Numbered from the stretch's first letter, positions 32,871 to 44,625 are shown. The stretch is 64,000 nt of DNA from Synechococcus sp. CBW1004 (GCF_015840715.1 NZ_CP060397.1:1488001-1552000), one strand, 5' to 3'. Made by a program: numbers and translations. Notes: generated by a model from the letters alone, not told the origin.

Positions 32871-33357
32871 GGCGACAGGGCCGGGATGGACGGGGAAGCA
32901 TCCCGCCGGTCCTGCAGTTGTGGAACTGCTCCTGCCTGAAGGGATCACCCGCCTGAACGGGGATCGGGCCGGGACGATCAGGGTGTGATCGCCGGAACCT
33001 TCGAGAAGGGCTGGTGCCCGCGGGGCACTGAGGTCACCCTACAGCCCGGGCCTCCACGGGTCCAAGGTTGAGAGGAGACCGCCTCCGCCGTTCACCCACC
33101 GGTTCACAGCGCACCGCAGCGGGCCAGCCAAGACCGCTCAGAAACTGGGCGCCACCGGCCCGTCGGAGGCCTGGGCGCACCAGAGGGTGTTCCGTCGCGG
33201 GGAGCCGGTCAGGGGGGAGTCTCAACCCCAGTCGGCCAAAGGGACAGTGGCGCAGGCCCGCTGGACTCCGTGACGGTCTCGGGCGCCGGGATGGGGTTCA
33301 GCGGTCAACCGCACCGGCCGATCGAGGACGCGCACCGCAGGGCAGTGCCCTGCAGCC
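32871..33357 (-). other. Leader/promoter region of the rimP operon, no gene seen
   Basis: About 490 bp lie between rimP and the small protein gene on the same strand, with no convincing frame. A TAGGGT on the minus strand (33036-33041) is a possible -10 that would give a leader of roughly 155 nt. A hairpin GCAGGG/CCCTGC (33337-33342 with 33348-33353) lies just past the upstream gene's stop and may end its transcript. Confidence 0.4.
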
Positions 33358-33672
33358 TCAGCCCTGGGCTTCGCCGCCGCCTGCAGCCCCACCAAGGCCG
33401 GCCCCACCGAGGCCCGCAGCCACATCCACCTGCGGCGCTTCGGCGTAGTAATCGGTGCTGCGCACCTCTCCGCGCAGGGCAGCGTCCTGGTTGAGGCACT
33501 GGCCGGTCTGTTCGGGGGTGCGCAGGTACTGGCACACCCGGGCCCACAGCTTGGCGCGGGTCCCCGGGGCCCCCATGCTGAAGTGCACCAGATCGGCGCC
33601 GCCCACCATTCCCTGGATCTCCACCTTGCAGAGGCTGCAGCGCTGACGCGTGCCGGGGGGAATGGAAGCCAT
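33358..33672 (-). CDS. Conserved small protein with CxxC, function unknown
   Basis: A 104-residue soluble protein. It begins MASIPPGTRQRCSLCKVEIQ, with one CxxC and a later single Cys in VCQYLR. The middle (GADLVHFSMGAPGTRAKLWARVCQYLRT) looks well ordered, and the tail is Gly/Ala-rich. The lack of a second CxxC argues against a classic zinc ribbon unless it dimerises. ATG 33672 is chosen because the long upstream extension has no codon bias. I think it belongs to a cyanobacterial family but cannot name it. Confidence 0.6.
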   Translation of the reverse strand: MASIPPGTRQRCSLCKVEIQGMVGGADLVHFSMGAPGTRAKLWARVCQYLRTPEQTGQCLNQDAALRGEVRSTDYYAEAPQVDVAAGLGGAGLGGAAGGGEAQG

Positions 33673-34016
33673 GGCCGCTCGCGGGTACTGGGGGCAACTT
33701 AGGCGGAGCTGTCGGCCCGGATGCCCCTTCGGGCAGGAACGCAAAACGCCGGTCACAGGAGCCGCCCCCGCAGATCCTGCTCCCGTCCCACCCAGGCACC
33801 TGCAACGACCGGGAGCGTCGGTTGCCCCTGAGTCGACGCCGCGTGGCCCCGAGGAGCCGACTGCCATGGCGATGGTCGTTGGTGCCCGCCACCCCGGTTG
33901 CCGGACCGATCGTCGACTGAAGGCGCGGCCGGAGATCTGCAGCAAGCCATCAGCGCTGGCCAGGTGGAACCATTGACGAGACGATGGGGGCCGACGCAAC
34001 AGGCTTCCCGATCGCC

Positions 34017-36285
<2,269 letters not shown>

Positions 36286-36383
36286 TCGGCGTCGGCAGGG
36301 CCGGCTGAGCCGGGGCGAGGAGCGGCGCCTCCGGCGAACCGCTGCGGTGCACGCGAGCCATGGGAGGTCGCTGTCGGCTGAGC

Positions 36384-36389
36384 TACGGT
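36384..36389 (+). promoter_or_regulatory. Candidate -10 element TACGGT
   Basis: A TANNNT hexamer 27 bp before the rpiA ATG, in the 130-bp gap after the protease gene. Confidence 0.3.
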
Positions 36390-36415
36390 CACTCCCCTTC
36401 CCAGGACAGACGCGG

Positions 36416-37129
36416 ATGTCGGATCTGCAGGATCAGATGAAGCAGGCCGTGGCGGCCGCCGCCACCGAGCAGATCGAGAGCGGCATGATCGTCGGCCTGG
36501 GTTCGGGCTCCACCGCCGCCCTGATGATCCAGGCGCTTGGCGCCAAGCTCAGGAGCGGCGAGCTGCGCGACATCACCGGCGTCACCACCTCCTTCCAGGG
36601 AGAGGTGCTGGCCGCTGAACTGGGCATCCCCCTGCAGAGCCTCAACGCCGTCGATCGCATCGACCTGGCGATCGACGGAGCCGACGAGGTGGATCCCGCC
36701 TTCCAGCTGATCAAGGGCGGTGGCGCCTGCCATGTGCAGGAGAAGCTGGTGGCGGCGCGGGCGAAGCGCTTCGTGGTGGTGGTGGACGCCAGCAAGCTGG
36801 TGGACACGCTCAACCTCGGTTTCCTTCTGCCGGTGGAGGTGCTTCCGGGGGCCTGGCGTCAGGTGCAGGGCCAGCTGAAGGAGATGGGTGGCGAGGCCGC
36901 CCTGCGCATGGCCGTGAAGAAGGCCGGCCCGGTGGTGACCGACCAGGGCAACCTCGTGCTGGATGTGAAGTTCGCCGGCGGCATCGCCGATCCGGAGGGC
37001 CTCGAGAAGGCGATCAACAACCTGCCGGGCGTGCTGGAGAACGGCCTGTTCGTCCATCTCACCGACCAGGTGCTGGTGGGCGAGATCATCGACGGCCAGG
37101 CCCGCGTGCGGGACCTGGTGCGCCGCTGA
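36416..37129 (+). CDS. rpiA: Ribose-5-phosphate isomerase A
   Basis: A 237-residue enzyme of the pentose phosphate and Calvin cycles that interconverts ribose 5-phosphate and ribulose 5-phosphate. Motifs are [12 protein letters not shown] near residue 27, [26 protein letters not shown]-type catalytic region near 83-108, and VLDVKF near 180. Length is typical. ATG 36416 gives the normal start; a longer in-frame start would overlap the promoter region. It converges on msrB, with a stem-loop between. Confidence 0.96.
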   Translation: MSDLQDQMKQAVAAAATEQIESGMIVGLGSGSTAALMIQALGAKLRSGELRDITGVTTSFQGEVLAAELGIPLQSLNAVDRIDLAIDGADEVDPAFQLIKGGGACHVQEKLVAARAKRFVVVVDASKLVDTLNLGFLLPVEVLPGAWRQVQGQLKEMGGEAALRMAVKKAGPVVTDQGNLVLDVKFAGGIADPEGLEKAINNLPGVLENGLFVHLTDQVLVGEIIDGQARVRDLVRR

Positions 37130-37138
37130 GCGGCGCAG

Positions 37139-37182
37139 GCGCGAGGAACCGGTCGATCCCCCTGGAGGAGACCTCCTCGCGC
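37139..37182. terminator. Possible bidirectional terminator between rpiA and msrB
   Basis: GCGCGAGGA (37139-37147) pairs with TCCTCGCGC (37174-37182), a perfect 9-bp stem with a large loop that itself contains a GAGGA/TCCTC pairing. It lies between convergent genes and lacks a T-run. Confidence 0.5.
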
Positions 37183-37209
37183 AGGCGTCCAGCCCACGGC
37201 CGCCGCTGA

Positions 37210-37716
37210 TCAGCGCGGCAGAAACACCAGCGCAACGCCGTTGTTGCAGTAGCGCTTGCCGGTGGGCCGGGGGCCGTCGTTGAACACGTGCCCCTGATGG
37301 CCGCCGCAGCGGCGGCAGTGGTATTCGGTGCGCGGCACGATCAGCTTGAAATCCAGCTTGGTGGCCACCGCGTTCGGCAGGGGCTGCCAGAAGCTGGGCC
37401 AGCCGGTGCCGCTGTCGTACTTGGCCTTGGAATCGAACAGCGGCAGCCGGCAGCCGGCGCAGGCGAAGATCCCGGAGCGCTTCTCCTTGTCCAGCGGGCT
37501 GGAGAACGGCCGTTCGGTGCCCTCACGGCGCAGCACGGCGTAGGCGGCAGGACTGAGCCGGCGTTTCCACTCGGCATCGGAGAGATTCCAGGCAGCCTCG
37601 CCGGCCGGGGAGGCGGCAACGGCCTGATCGGCGCGCAGCCATGGAGCCAGAGCGACCAGAGGAGCCGGGAGGGCGCTGAGCAACTGGGTGAACAGGCGGC
37701 GACGCGGCAACGCCAT
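37210..37716 (-). CDS. msrB: Peptide methionine-R-sulfoxide reductase MsrB, exported
   Basis: A 168-residue repair enzyme that reduces methionine-R-sulfoxide in proteins. The N-terminus has a twin-arginine-like lead (LPRRRLFTQLL) and a hydrophobic core ending AVAASPAG, so it probably acts in the periplasm or lumen. Zinc cysteines occur as CAGC and CRRC, the substrate-site GTGWPSF is present, and the catalytic Cys is in RYCNNGVALVF. Export makes it distinct from the cytoplasmic form most bacteria carry. It precedes nothing obviously linked; secG lies 39 bp upstream on the same strand. Confidence 0.93.
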   Translation of the reverse strand: MALPRRRLFTQLLSALPAPLVALAPWLRADQAVAASPAGEAAWNLSDAEWKRRLSPAAYAVLRREGTERPFSSPLDKEKRSGIFACAGCRLPLFDSKAKYDSGTGWPSFWQPLPNAVATKLDFKLIVPRTEYHCRRCGGHQGHVFNDGPRPTGKRYCNNGVALVFLPR

Positions 37717-37755
37717 CAGCGGGGACCTTCGGGGTAGGGAGCGGAACCGGCGGAC

Positions 37756-37986
37756 TCAGCCCACCCAGCCCGCGCTGAGCACCACGGCCAGGCCGAGGAA
37801 CAGGGCCAGCAGCGTCCAGCTGATGCGGTTGAGCGTGGCCTCGGCGCTGCGGGCGCTGGTGAACATCGAACCACCGCTGGCGGCCAGGCCACCCATGCCA
37901 TCTCCCTTGGGGCTGTGGAGCAACACACTGATGATCAGCAGCACACCGCTGAGCATCCAGATCGAAGAGAGGATCGTCTTGAGCAT
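37756..37986 (-). CDS. secG: Preprotein translocase subunit SecG
   Basis: A 76-residue inner-membrane protein with two hydrophobic helices (ILSSIWMLSGVLLIISVLL and ISWTLLALFLGLAVVLSAG) around the conserved loop SPKGDGMGGLAASGG. It assists SecYEG-driven export. Length and loop match cyanobacterial SecG. It lies between gpmI and msrB on the same strand. Confidence 0.95.
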   Translation of the reverse strand: MLKTILSSIWMLSGVLLIISVLLHSPKGDGMGGLAASGGSMFTSARSAEATLNRISWTLLALFLGLAVVLSAGWVG

Positions 37987-38048
37987 CCGCAGGGCCCTGA
38001 TTGCGTGAGGCTAGCGGGGAGCCGTCAGGCAAGTGGGGCAGGCGGCAC

Positions 38049-39740
38049 TCAGGTGCCGGCCACCTGGGGGATGCAGCCGCTGCCGGCTTCCTGGCTGACG
38101 GGCATCACCAGGGACAGGCCACTCATCCGCTCCGGCTTGGGGAGGCCAAGGATCTCCAGAAGGGTGGGGGCGATGTCAGCCAGCCCACCTCCCTCACGCA
38201 GGCTGGCGTGGGCACCGTGCCCGGGGAGCTTGCGCTTCTCGCCCTCCACCAGGATCACCGGCACCGGATTGGTGGTGTGGGCCGTCCAGGGGCGCCCATC
38301 AGGGGCCTCCATCACCTCCGCGTTGCCATGGTCGGCGGTGATCAGCAGCGTGCCGCCCATCCGGTTGGTGGCCTCCACCAGGCGACCGACGCAGCGATCC
38401 ACCATGGCGATCGCCTCGGTGGTGGCCTGCATGCGGCCAGTGTGGCCGACCATGTCGGGATTGGCGTAGTTGATCACCACCAGCGAATAAATGCCCTTCC
38501 GGATCGCAGCGATGCAGCTGTCGGTGAGCTTGCCGGCCGACATCTCGGGGGCCTGGTCGTAGGTGGCCACCCGTGGCGACGGCACGAGGTGGCGGTCCTC
38601 ACCGGGGAAGGCCTGCTCGATGCCACCGTTCATGAAATAGGTGACATGCGGGTATTTCTCGGTCTCAGCGGTGCGGAACTGCCGCAGACCGTGCTGGGAG
38701 ACCACCTGCCCCAGCAGCCCGTCAAGCGACTCGGGAGGGAAGGCCACCTGCACCGGCAGGCCCTGCTCGTACTGGGTGAAGGTGACGACCTGAAGGGGAT
38801 CGATGCGCTCCCGTGGAAAACCCTGGAAGTCGTCAACCACGATCGCGCGGATCAGCTGCCGCACCCGGTCGGGGCGGAAGTTGAAACAGATCAGCCCGTC
38901 GCCAGGCTTGAGATGGCCGGGGGCCAGGCGCACAGGCTCGAGGAATTCATCGTTGATCCCCTCCTCGTACGACTGCTGCAGCACCTCTTCTGGGGTGAGA
39001 TCGGCGAGGGGGCCGTCTTCGCTCAACAGCCGATAGGCCTTCTCGGTGCGATCCCAGCGGTTGTCCCGGTCCATGGCCCAGTAGCGGCCGCAGAGGGTGG
39101 CGATGCGGCCCACCCCGGCCTCCTGGATCTGCTGCTTCAGCTGCTCGAGATAGACCGGCGCCGCATTCGGGGGAGTGTCGCGGCCATCGGCGATCGCATG
39201 AACGGCGACATCGCCCAGACCCCGGGCCTGGGCCCAGCGAAGCAGGCCACCGAGGTGGTCGAGATGACTGTGGACGCCGCCATCGGAGCAGAGGCCCACC
39301 AGATGCAGAGTGCCACCGCCGGCGATCAGCACATCCGCCAGCTCGTTGAGCGAAGGATTCGCGGCCAGACTGCCGTCGCGCACGGCCTGACCGATGCGCA
39401 CCAGCTCCTGGCGGATGATCCGTCCCGAACCGATGGTCAGGTGGCCCACCTCCGAGTTGCCCATCTGATCGTCGGGAAGGCCGACGGCACCACCGCTGGC
39501 CTGGATCAGGGTGTGGGGATAGGCCTCCCAGAGGGCATCCATCACCGGCGTCTCAGCCGTACGAATGGCGTTGTGGGTGACCTCAGGGGAATAACCCCAG
39601 CCATCGAGGATAACAAGAACGACCGGGGCGATCGAACCCGAATCGGCAAGACTTGCGGGACTGGGGGGAAGGCTCTCGCTGCGTTCCCGGGAGGCAATCG
39701 GGCCGGAGGCGGCCTTCTGGGAGGAGGAAGTGGCAGTCAC
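38049..39740 (-). CDS. gpmI: 2,3-bisphosphoglycerate-independent phosphoglycerate mutase
   Basis: A 563-residue Mn-dependent mutase that interconverts 3- and 2-phosphoglycerate. It opens with [22 protein letters not shown] near residue 41, carries the phosphoserine motif [17 protein letters not shown] near 90, the [11 protein letters not shown] region, and [11 protein letters not shown] near 460. The first 35 residues are Ser/Ala-rich and may be an overlong start. Glycolytic function is certain. Confidence 0.95.
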   Translation of the reverse strand: MTATSSSQKAASGPIASRERSESLPPSPASLADSGSIAPVVLVILDGWGYSPEVTHNAIRTAETPVMDALWEAYPHTLIQASGGAVGLPDDQMGNSEVGHLTIGSGRIIRQELVRIGQAVRDGSLAANPSLNELADVLIAGGGTLHLVGLCSDGGVHSHLDHLGGLLRWAQARGLGDVAVHAIADGRDTPPNAAPVYLEQLKQQIQEAGVGRIATLCGRYWAMDRDNRWDRTEKAYRLLSEDGPLADLTPEEVLQQSYEEGINDEFLEPVRLAPGHLKPGDGLICFNFRPDRVRQLIRAIVVDDFQGFPRERIDPLQVVTFTQYEQGLPVQVAFPPESLDGLLGQVVSQHGLRQFRTAETEKYPHVTYFMNGGIEQAFPGEDRHLVPSPRVATYDQAPEMSAGKLTDSCIAAIRKGIYSLVVINYANPDMVGHTGRMQATTEAIAMVDRCVGRLVEATNRMGGTLLITADHGNAEVMEAPDGRPWTAHTTNPVPVILVEGEKRKLPGHGAHASLREGGGLADIAPTLLEILGLPKPERMSGLSLVMPVSQEAGSGCIPQVAGT

Positions 39741-39917
39741 ACGATCATCCCGGAATACATGCTGGCTTCACTGCCGGCTCCATGCCGAACTTCGGCCGTG
39801 CCATCTACGCGGCGACGACCTGATCTGGTCAACTTACAGCGTCCCGGCACATATCCCCCCGAGCTGGACGCAGTGGGGTCAGCTTTCGAGGACACACCGC
39901 ATCCAGCCGCCTCTCCG

Positions 39918-39923
39918 TAGCAT
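39918..39923 (+). promoter_or_regulatory. Candidate -10 element TAGCAT
   Basis: A TANNNT hexamer 22 bp before the pyrR ATG in the gap between divergent gpmI and pyrR. Confidence 0.3.
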
Positions 39924-39944
39924 CGATGCACCTGCCGATGCTCC

Positions 39945-40616
39945 ATGGCCGGCCACGGCGGTGACACCATTCCGCAGCTCCCGGCCGGGGCCGGCCCATC
40001 AGCGGACGACGACACCGGTGCTCCGGGGGCGCAAGGCTGGCCAAGGCCACGCCTGGAACTGCTGGGGGCAGAGGATCTGCGACGCACGATCGATCGCCTG
40101 GCCTCCCAGGTGCTGGAAAAGGTCCCGGCCAGCTCGACGCTCGTGCTCCTGGGCATCCCCACCCGCGGCGTGGCCCTGGCGCGGGTACTGGCGGAACGGC
40201 TCGAGCGCCTCTGCCGCCATCCGATCGCCTGCGGCAGCCTGGATCCGACCTTCCATCGCGATGACCTGGCGCGGGTGGGCACACGCATGGTGGAACCCAC
40301 CCAGCTGCCCGTCGGGATCGACGACGCCGAGGTGGTGCTGGTCGATGACGTGATCTTCACCGGACGCACGGTGCGTGCCGCCCTGGAAGCCCTGCAGGCC
40401 TGGGGACGGCCGCGCCGGGTGCATCTGGTGGCCATGGTGGATCGGGGCCACCGGGAACTGCCGATCCAGCCCGATTTCTGTGGCCGTGTGGTGCCGACGA
40501 CCCGACAGGAGAGCATCCAGGTCTGCCTGCAGGCGATCGACGGGGAGGAGGGGGTGTTTCTGCTGCGTCCGGGCGGAAGCGATTCGAGCGCCATCCATGG
40601 CAGGGCGTCAGCCTGA
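39945..40616 (+). CDS. pyrR: PyrR: pyrimidine operon regulator / uracil phosphoribosyltransferase
   Basis: A 223-residue phosphoribosyltransferase-fold protein. The PRPP-binding motif VVLVDDVIFTGRTVRAAL (about residue 128) and the flexible-loop region GSLDPTFHRDDLAR identify PyrR. The N-terminal 35 residues are Gly/Pro-rich and atypical, so the start may be later. In many bacteria PyrR attenuates pyr operons by RNA binding; in cyanobacteria the enzymatic role may dominate. No pyr genes are adjacent. Confidence 0.9.
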   Translation: MAGHGGDTIPQLPAGAGPSADDDTGAPGAQGWPRPRLELLGAEDLRRTIDRLASQVLEKVPASSTLVLLGIPTRGVALARVLAERLERLCRHPIACGSLDPTFHRDDLARVGTRMVEPTQLPVGIDDAEVVLVDDVIFTGRTVRAALEALQAWGRPRRVHLVAMVDRGHRELPIQPDFCGRVVPTTRQESIQVCLQAIDGEEGVFLLRPGGSDSSAIHGRASA

Positions 40617-40698
40617 TGCCCCAGGCCATCGACGCCCGTTCGCATGGCGCCTGCGTGGTTCCCCGAACCGCGCGGGGGATTCGCCTGCCGAGCTCGTT

Positions 40699-40718
40699 GA
40701 GAGCGAGCGCCCGCTCTC
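40699..40718. terminator. Stem-loop between convergent pyrR and ftrV
   Basis: GAGAGCG (40699-40705) pairs with CGCTCTC (40712-40718) around a 6-nt loop, 14 bp past the ftrV stop on the minus strand. It is suitable for ending both convergent transcripts; there is no T-run. Confidence 0.45.
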
Positions 40719-40731
40719 GGTCCCGATCGCC

Positions 40732-40956
40732 TCAGACGGCCTGCAGCTCGTCGGGACGGAAGTGAGCCCGGAACTTTCCGAAGGCCACCACCACCGGCAG
40801 GGTCGGGCTAATGGTGCGCCCTTTCCAGTCATGCAGCACCTGGAGCACCTCGCCCTGTTGCCCCTTGAGATCAAAGGCCTCACCACGGTGCTGGGGATGG
40901 TGGTACACCACCACGCTCTCGCTCACCGTCACCTGATCGCCTGGTTGCATGGACAT
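40732..40956 (-). CDS. ftrV: Ferredoxin-thioredoxin reductase variable chain
   Basis: A 74-residue SH3-like subunit that supports the catalytic Fe-S chain in light-driven thioredoxin reduction. The sequence PGDQVTVSESVVVYHHPQHRGEAFDLKGQQGEVLQV with HDWKGRTISPTLPVVVAF is the family pattern almost throughout. ATG 40956 is the conserved start. The gene was probably read after the 276-residue hypothetical on the same strand, 68 bp upstream. The catalytic subunit gene (ftrC) is not in the window. Confidence 0.95.
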   Translation of the reverse strand: MSMQPGDQVTVSESVVVYHHPQHRGEAFDLKGQQGEVLQVLHDWKGRTISPTLPVVVAFGKFRAHFRPDELQAV

Positions 40957-41024
40957 CGATCTCGCCTGGCGGGCAATCCTGTCACGCGCCCCGATCGATC
41001 GGCGGGAAGGGTCGAGCGGCGTCC

Positions 41025-41855
41025 TCAGCGCTGGCAGGCGCTGTCCGGACCGGCCTCCACCACCCTGCCACCCAGCTCGCGGCACGACTCCTCGAAGGCC
41101 TTCCACTCCTCCATCCCGGCGGCGATGCGGCGCTGCACCAGGCCATCAAGGCGTGCCATATCCACGGAATGGGGCAGAGCACCATGCACGTCGTGCTCCT
41201 TGTGCCTGGCCTCCAGACTGGCGACCCCCTTCTGCACACGGTCGCGCACGGCGGCGCTCCGCTGGCGCCACCAGGGATGATCGATGCGGTTGAGGGCATC
41301 GAGGGCCTCCCACCAGCGGGCCTGACGGCTGAGCCGCTCGGCGCGCTGCAGCTGCAGCCGATTGCGCTCCCAGATCTGGCGCAGCTCATCGGCGAGACCG
41401 CCGCGGCCGCCGGAGGCGGGTGAGACGGCAATCGGCTCGAGACGCCGCAGGGCCCCTTCGAGATCACCGGCACGGAACCGGGAGATCGCCTGATCCCGCA
41501 ACGTCTCCTGCCACTCGTTGAGGCGCTGGCGATCCGCAGGTTCACCGGCGGGGGACTGGACCAGCTGGCGCTGCAGCTTCAGCGCCTCTTCCCAGCTGTC
41601 GCCCTGCCAGAGCTGCTGGGCCCGCTGGCGGCGGCAGCGGCCCTGCTCCTGGGGCACCCCACCCGGCAGCCAGCTGAGGGCGGACAACTGATCGCCGTAG
41701 CGCAGGCAGTCCTCGAGCCGGCCGGCTTCCACCGCCTGCTGGATCCGGGCCGGCAGCTGTCGTTCCCACCAGTACACCAGGCCCACCAGCAGCAGCACCG
41801 GGCCAAGGGTGAAGGCCAGCCAGAAGCGGGGCAATCGGTGCCGGCGCAGGGCCAC
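41025..41855 (-). CDS. Single-pass membrane protein with helical repeats, function unknown
   Basis: A 276-residue protein with one N-terminal membrane helix (FWLAFTLGPVLLLVGLVYWW) and a long alpha-helical soluble domain rich in Arg, Leu and Trp. Repeating helices such as AVEAGRLEDCLRYGDQL, GDSWEEALKLQRQLVQ, AGDLEGALRRLEPI and ARWWEALDALNRI are spaced like tetratricopeptide repeats. It probably scaffolds protein contacts. The gene lies downstream of the Hsp70-like gene and upstream of ftrV on the same strand. I do not know a name. Confidence 0.65.
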   Translation of the reverse strand: MALRRHRLPRFWLAFTLGPVLLLVGLVYWWERQLPARIQQAVEAGRLEDCLRYGDQLSALSWLPGGVPQEQGRCRRQRAQQLWQGDSWEEALKLQRQLVQSPAGEPADRQRLNEWQETLRDQAISRFRAGDLEGALRRLEPIAVSPASGGRGGLADELRQIWERNRLQLQRAERLSRQARWWEALDALNRIDHPWWRQRSAAVRDRVQKGVASLEARHKEHDVHGALPHSVDMARLDGLVQRRIAAGMEEWKAFEESCRELGGRVVEAGPDSACQR

Positions 41856-41879
41856 GGGCGGGGACGTCAGCGAAGCGAT

Positions 41880-41908
41880 CCCCCCTCTTTTACAGGCACA
41901 GAGGGGGT
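41880..41908 (-). terminator. Stem-loop between the Hsp70-like gene and the next gene
   Basis: CCCCCTCT (41881-41888) pairs with AGAGGGGG (41900-41907) around an 11-nt loop, 25 bp before the start of the helical-repeat gene. It may end Hsp70-like transcripts or structure the next leader. Confidence 0.4.
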
Positions 41909-42031
41909 GACGCGACAGGGGGCGGCCGGTTTGGTGCCCAGGCTGTGCGGGGATGGTTCACCCCGCCGAAGGTGCGCACCGGTGGGAGGGGCCGCGGACG
42001 GGCCCGTGAGGTCGGCCGGGGCAGGCGTCGC

Positions 42032-43606
42032 TCAACGAACGGGACCAAGATTGAAGGGCCCGATGGGCTCTCCATCGCGAAGGTCCTCGCCATCCAGGAT
42101 CAGCTGGCCGCCGGGATCGATGCGGAAGCGCAGCCGCAGGGTGTCCTCGCCGGCGCGGCCGGGTGATCGCAGGGGAAGGGGCGGCAGCGGAGTGGTCCAG
42201 GGCTGGACGGCGGCTGAACCGGCCGGGCGGCGCCGCAGCACCGGCAGACCGCCCTGAAACACCACCTCCCCCCGCTCCTCCGGCAGGGGCTCGCCGAGCA
42301 CCAGCTCCAGTGCCTCCTGCCCGTCGCGGCTGCAGGCCAGCAGCAGCTCGAGGGGCCGCTCGGTGGGCCAGGTCTGTCCCGCAAGAAAGAGTGAATGCCA
42401 GTGATGGTGAGAGCTGCGCCGGTCCCAGCAGCGCAGCGAAACGCCCCGGGCCAGCACGTCACGCAGCTGCACCCCCGGCGTCAGGGCGAGCGCCCCGAGG
42501 GCCACCGCCTCCACGGGGCGCTCCCCGCGCAGGGGCACCGCCGGCAGGCGCTCGCTCAGCCAGCGGCGAATCAGGGGGATCCGGCTGCTGCCGCCCACCG
42601 GCAGCACCGCATCGATCCGCGCGAGGTCCACCCCCTCGCGGCGCGCCGCGGCGGCCACCGCCTCCAGCAGGGCATCGAGCTCCACCAGCAGCCCCCGCTG
42701 GTGCAGCAGCGCTTCGAGGCGACGGCGGTCGAGGCGCAGCTCCAGGGGGACTGATCCGCCCCCGACACTGACCAGTTCGAGCAGCTCTTCATCGTCCCGC
42801 TCGCAGGCGCTCAGGCGGCACTTGAGCCGCTCCGCGGCCTGCAGCAGGGGCGCATCCGGAGGCTGCTGGGGCGCCAGGGCGGCCGCGATCCAGCGATCGA
42901 GGTCGCGGCCACCGAGCGGCAGCCCCGCCTTGCCGATCACCCGGGCCGTGCGCAGGGCCTGACGGTCCGGCTCCAGGTCGCGGCCCGCGAAGCGCAGCAG
43001 CTGGGCGATGGGCGCCGCACGCCCTTGTCCCCCCTCCAGGGCCACCAGGGAGAGGTCGATCGTGCCACCACCCAGATCGACCACCAGCACGCGGCTGCCC
43101 GCCGGCAGGCCGGCCCCGATCGCGGCCGCCGTGGGCTCATCCACCAGCGCCACCTCCGGCACGGGCAGGCTGCGGCTCATCTCCTGCAGCCAGGCCCGGT
43201 AGCCCCGATAGGTCTCGATCGGAGCGGTGAGCACCAGCCTGGCGGGCTGCACATCGGCGGGCAGGGCCTGCCAGAGACGTTGCACCAGCAGGGCGGCCGC
43301 GGCCTCAGGAGCCAGCCAGGCCCGGTCGGCCCGATCGGGGGCCTCCTCCGCGGTGGCACCGATGCGGCGCTTGAAGTCGCGGCAGAGGCCTGGCCCCGCG
43401 TGCTCGAGGAGGTCGGCATCCAGCACCTGCTGACCGAGCAGGGGACGGGGATCATCCGGGGCCCGCAACCAGAGAACGCTGGGCACCAACGCCGGATCGT
43501 CAGCGCTGTAGGGAGGAAGTGCCAGGAGTCGCGGTGCCTGATCCGGAGCCTGCCAGGCCACCACCGTGGTGCTGCTGCCCAGATCGAGGGCCAGGGTGCC
43601 GTTCAT
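42032..43606 (-). CDS. Hsp70-family protein (divergent, short C-terminus)
   Basis: A 524-residue relative of DnaK. The actin-like ATPase is complete: LALDLGSSTTVVAW at the start, VALVDEPTAAAIGAG, VVDLGGGTIDLSL, and PVGGSSRIPLIRRWL near residue 345. After it comes a reduced beta region (VQLRDVLARGVSLRCWD and on), and the helical lid and EEVD-like tail of DnaK are missing; DnaK is about 110 residues longer. Such proteins are common in cyanobacteria as extra Hsp70s of unknown clients. It is divergent from rpoZ. Confidence 0.88.
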   Translation of the reverse strand: MNGTLALDLGSSTTVVAWQAPDQAPRLLALPPYSADDPALVPSVLWLRAPDDPRPLLGQQVLDADLLEHAGPGLCRDFKRRIGATAEEAPDRADRAWLAPEAAAALLVQRLWQALPADVQPARLVLTAPIETYRGYRAWLQEMSRSLPVPEVALVDEPTAAAIGAGLPAGSRVLVVDLGGGTIDLSLVALEGGQGRAAPIAQLLRFAGRDLEPDRQALRTARVIGKAGLPLGGRDLDRWIAAALAPQQPPDAPLLQAAERLKCRLSACERDDEELLELVSVGGGSVPLELRLDRRRLEALLHQRGLLVELDALLEAVAAAARREGVDLARIDAVLPVGGSSRIPLIRRWLSERLPAVPLRGERPVEAVALGALALTPGVQLRDVLARGVSLRCWDRRSSHHHWHSLFLAGQTWPTERPLELLLACSRDGQEALELVLGEPLPEERGEVVFQGGLPVLRRRPAGSAAVQPWTTPLPPLPLRSPGRAGEDTLRLRFRIDPGGQLILDGEDLRDGEPIGPFNLGPVR

Positions 43607-43888
43607 GCCGGAAGGCCCATCGCCGCGCGCCGCCGGGCCGTTCTAGCGGTCGCCGGGCATCGCGGAGCGGCCCTGACCTAAGCTGGCCTTTCGGATTCAT
43701 CCGTTCGTGAAGGCCAGGTTGCTGCGGTCGTGCAGTCCTGCCGGACCCGCCGTCCTCATTCGGCGCTCCATGTGTCATCTCGACGGAGCCTGCGGGCTGT
43801 CTCCATCCCATCAGGGTCATCACCCCGATGGCATGAGGTCCACCCCCGCAAGCCTGACCGGGCTTCCCAATCGTTCCGCGACGCCACC

Positions 43889-44137
43889 ATGATCAGTCCC
43901 TTCGACCTGCAAGGCCGAGCCGGTCTCAGCGCCAAGGAGCTCGCCCAGCGCGCCGAAAGCCTGATCCGCCAGTCGAGCAACCGCTATCTGACCACCGTGC
44001 GCATCGCCTACCGGGCCAAACAGCGCCGTTTCGATGATTTCGACGGCCTGCTCGAGGACTCCCCGATCAAGCCGGTGCAGCGGGCGGTGATCGAGCTCAG
44101 CGACGAGCAGGATCAACCCGATCTGCTCCCCGGCTGA
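43889..44137 (+). CDS. rpoZ: RNA polymerase omega subunit
   Basis: An 82-residue subunit that aids assembly of the polymerase core. [40 protein letters not shown] is the cyanobacterial omega pattern. ATG 43889 begins MISPFDL; the upstream extension of the frame lacks similarity. DUF1818 follows 43 bp later, a pairing that is common in cyanobacteria. Confidence 0.93.
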   Translation: MISPFDLQGRAGLSAKELAQRAESLIRQSSNRYLTTVRIAYRAKQRRFDDFDGLLEDSPIKPVQRAVIELSDEQDQPDLLPG

Positions 44138-44180
44138 CGCTGAAATCCCGCCAGGCTCCTCTGGACCGTTTCAGGCCGCG

Positions 44181-44600
44181 ATGCAGATCAGTGAGGGCGA
44201 CGGCTGGCGTCTGCAGCTGGCTCCCGGGCGACGCCCCTACAGCGCCCTGATCGGCGGCATGGGCTGGGCGGTGGAGCTCGATCCATGCGAGCTCAGCGCC
44301 CTGCGCCACGGTGTGGTGACGCTGCTGGCCCAACGACGCCAGCTGCTCGATGGCCTGATGCCGGAGGAGGAGCTGGATCTGGAGCTCGATCTGAGTCTGC
44401 CCGCCACCGATGGCGACATCCGCGCCGCGGGGAGTCTGTTCGTGGCCCTCAGCGGCAACGTCAAGCAGTGGACGCTGCGCTTCGTGCTCACCCCCGGGGA
44501 TGGATCCCGCGCCGCCGAAGGCGCCTGGTCAGCGGCGGCCAGCCCACCCCTGGCGGCAGCCCTTGAAGGACTGGCGGACCGGTTCGCAGAGACCCTCTGA
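44181..44600 (+). CDS. DUF1818 family protein
   Basis: A 139-residue soluble protein found in cyanobacteria and plastids. It starts MQISEGDGWRLQLAPGRRPYSALIGGMGWAVEL and has an acidic LMPEEELDLELDL centre followed by VALSGNVKQWTLRFVLTPG. It is paired with rpoZ upstream and converges on the EVE-domain gene with only 25 bp between stops. Its role is unknown. Confidence 0.85.
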   Translation: MQISEGDGWRLQLAPGRRPYSALIGGMGWAVELDPCELSALRHGVVTLLAQRRQLLDGLMPEEELDLELDLSLPATDGDIRAAGSLFVALSGNVKQWTLRFVLTPGDGSRAAEGAWSAAASPPLAAALEGLADRFAETL

Positions 44601-44625
44601 AGGCACCCAGGGGGCTGCTCCCTTC

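Noticed and set aside
38001-39920. 639-codon plus-strand frame
   Set aside because: Antisense to gpmI.
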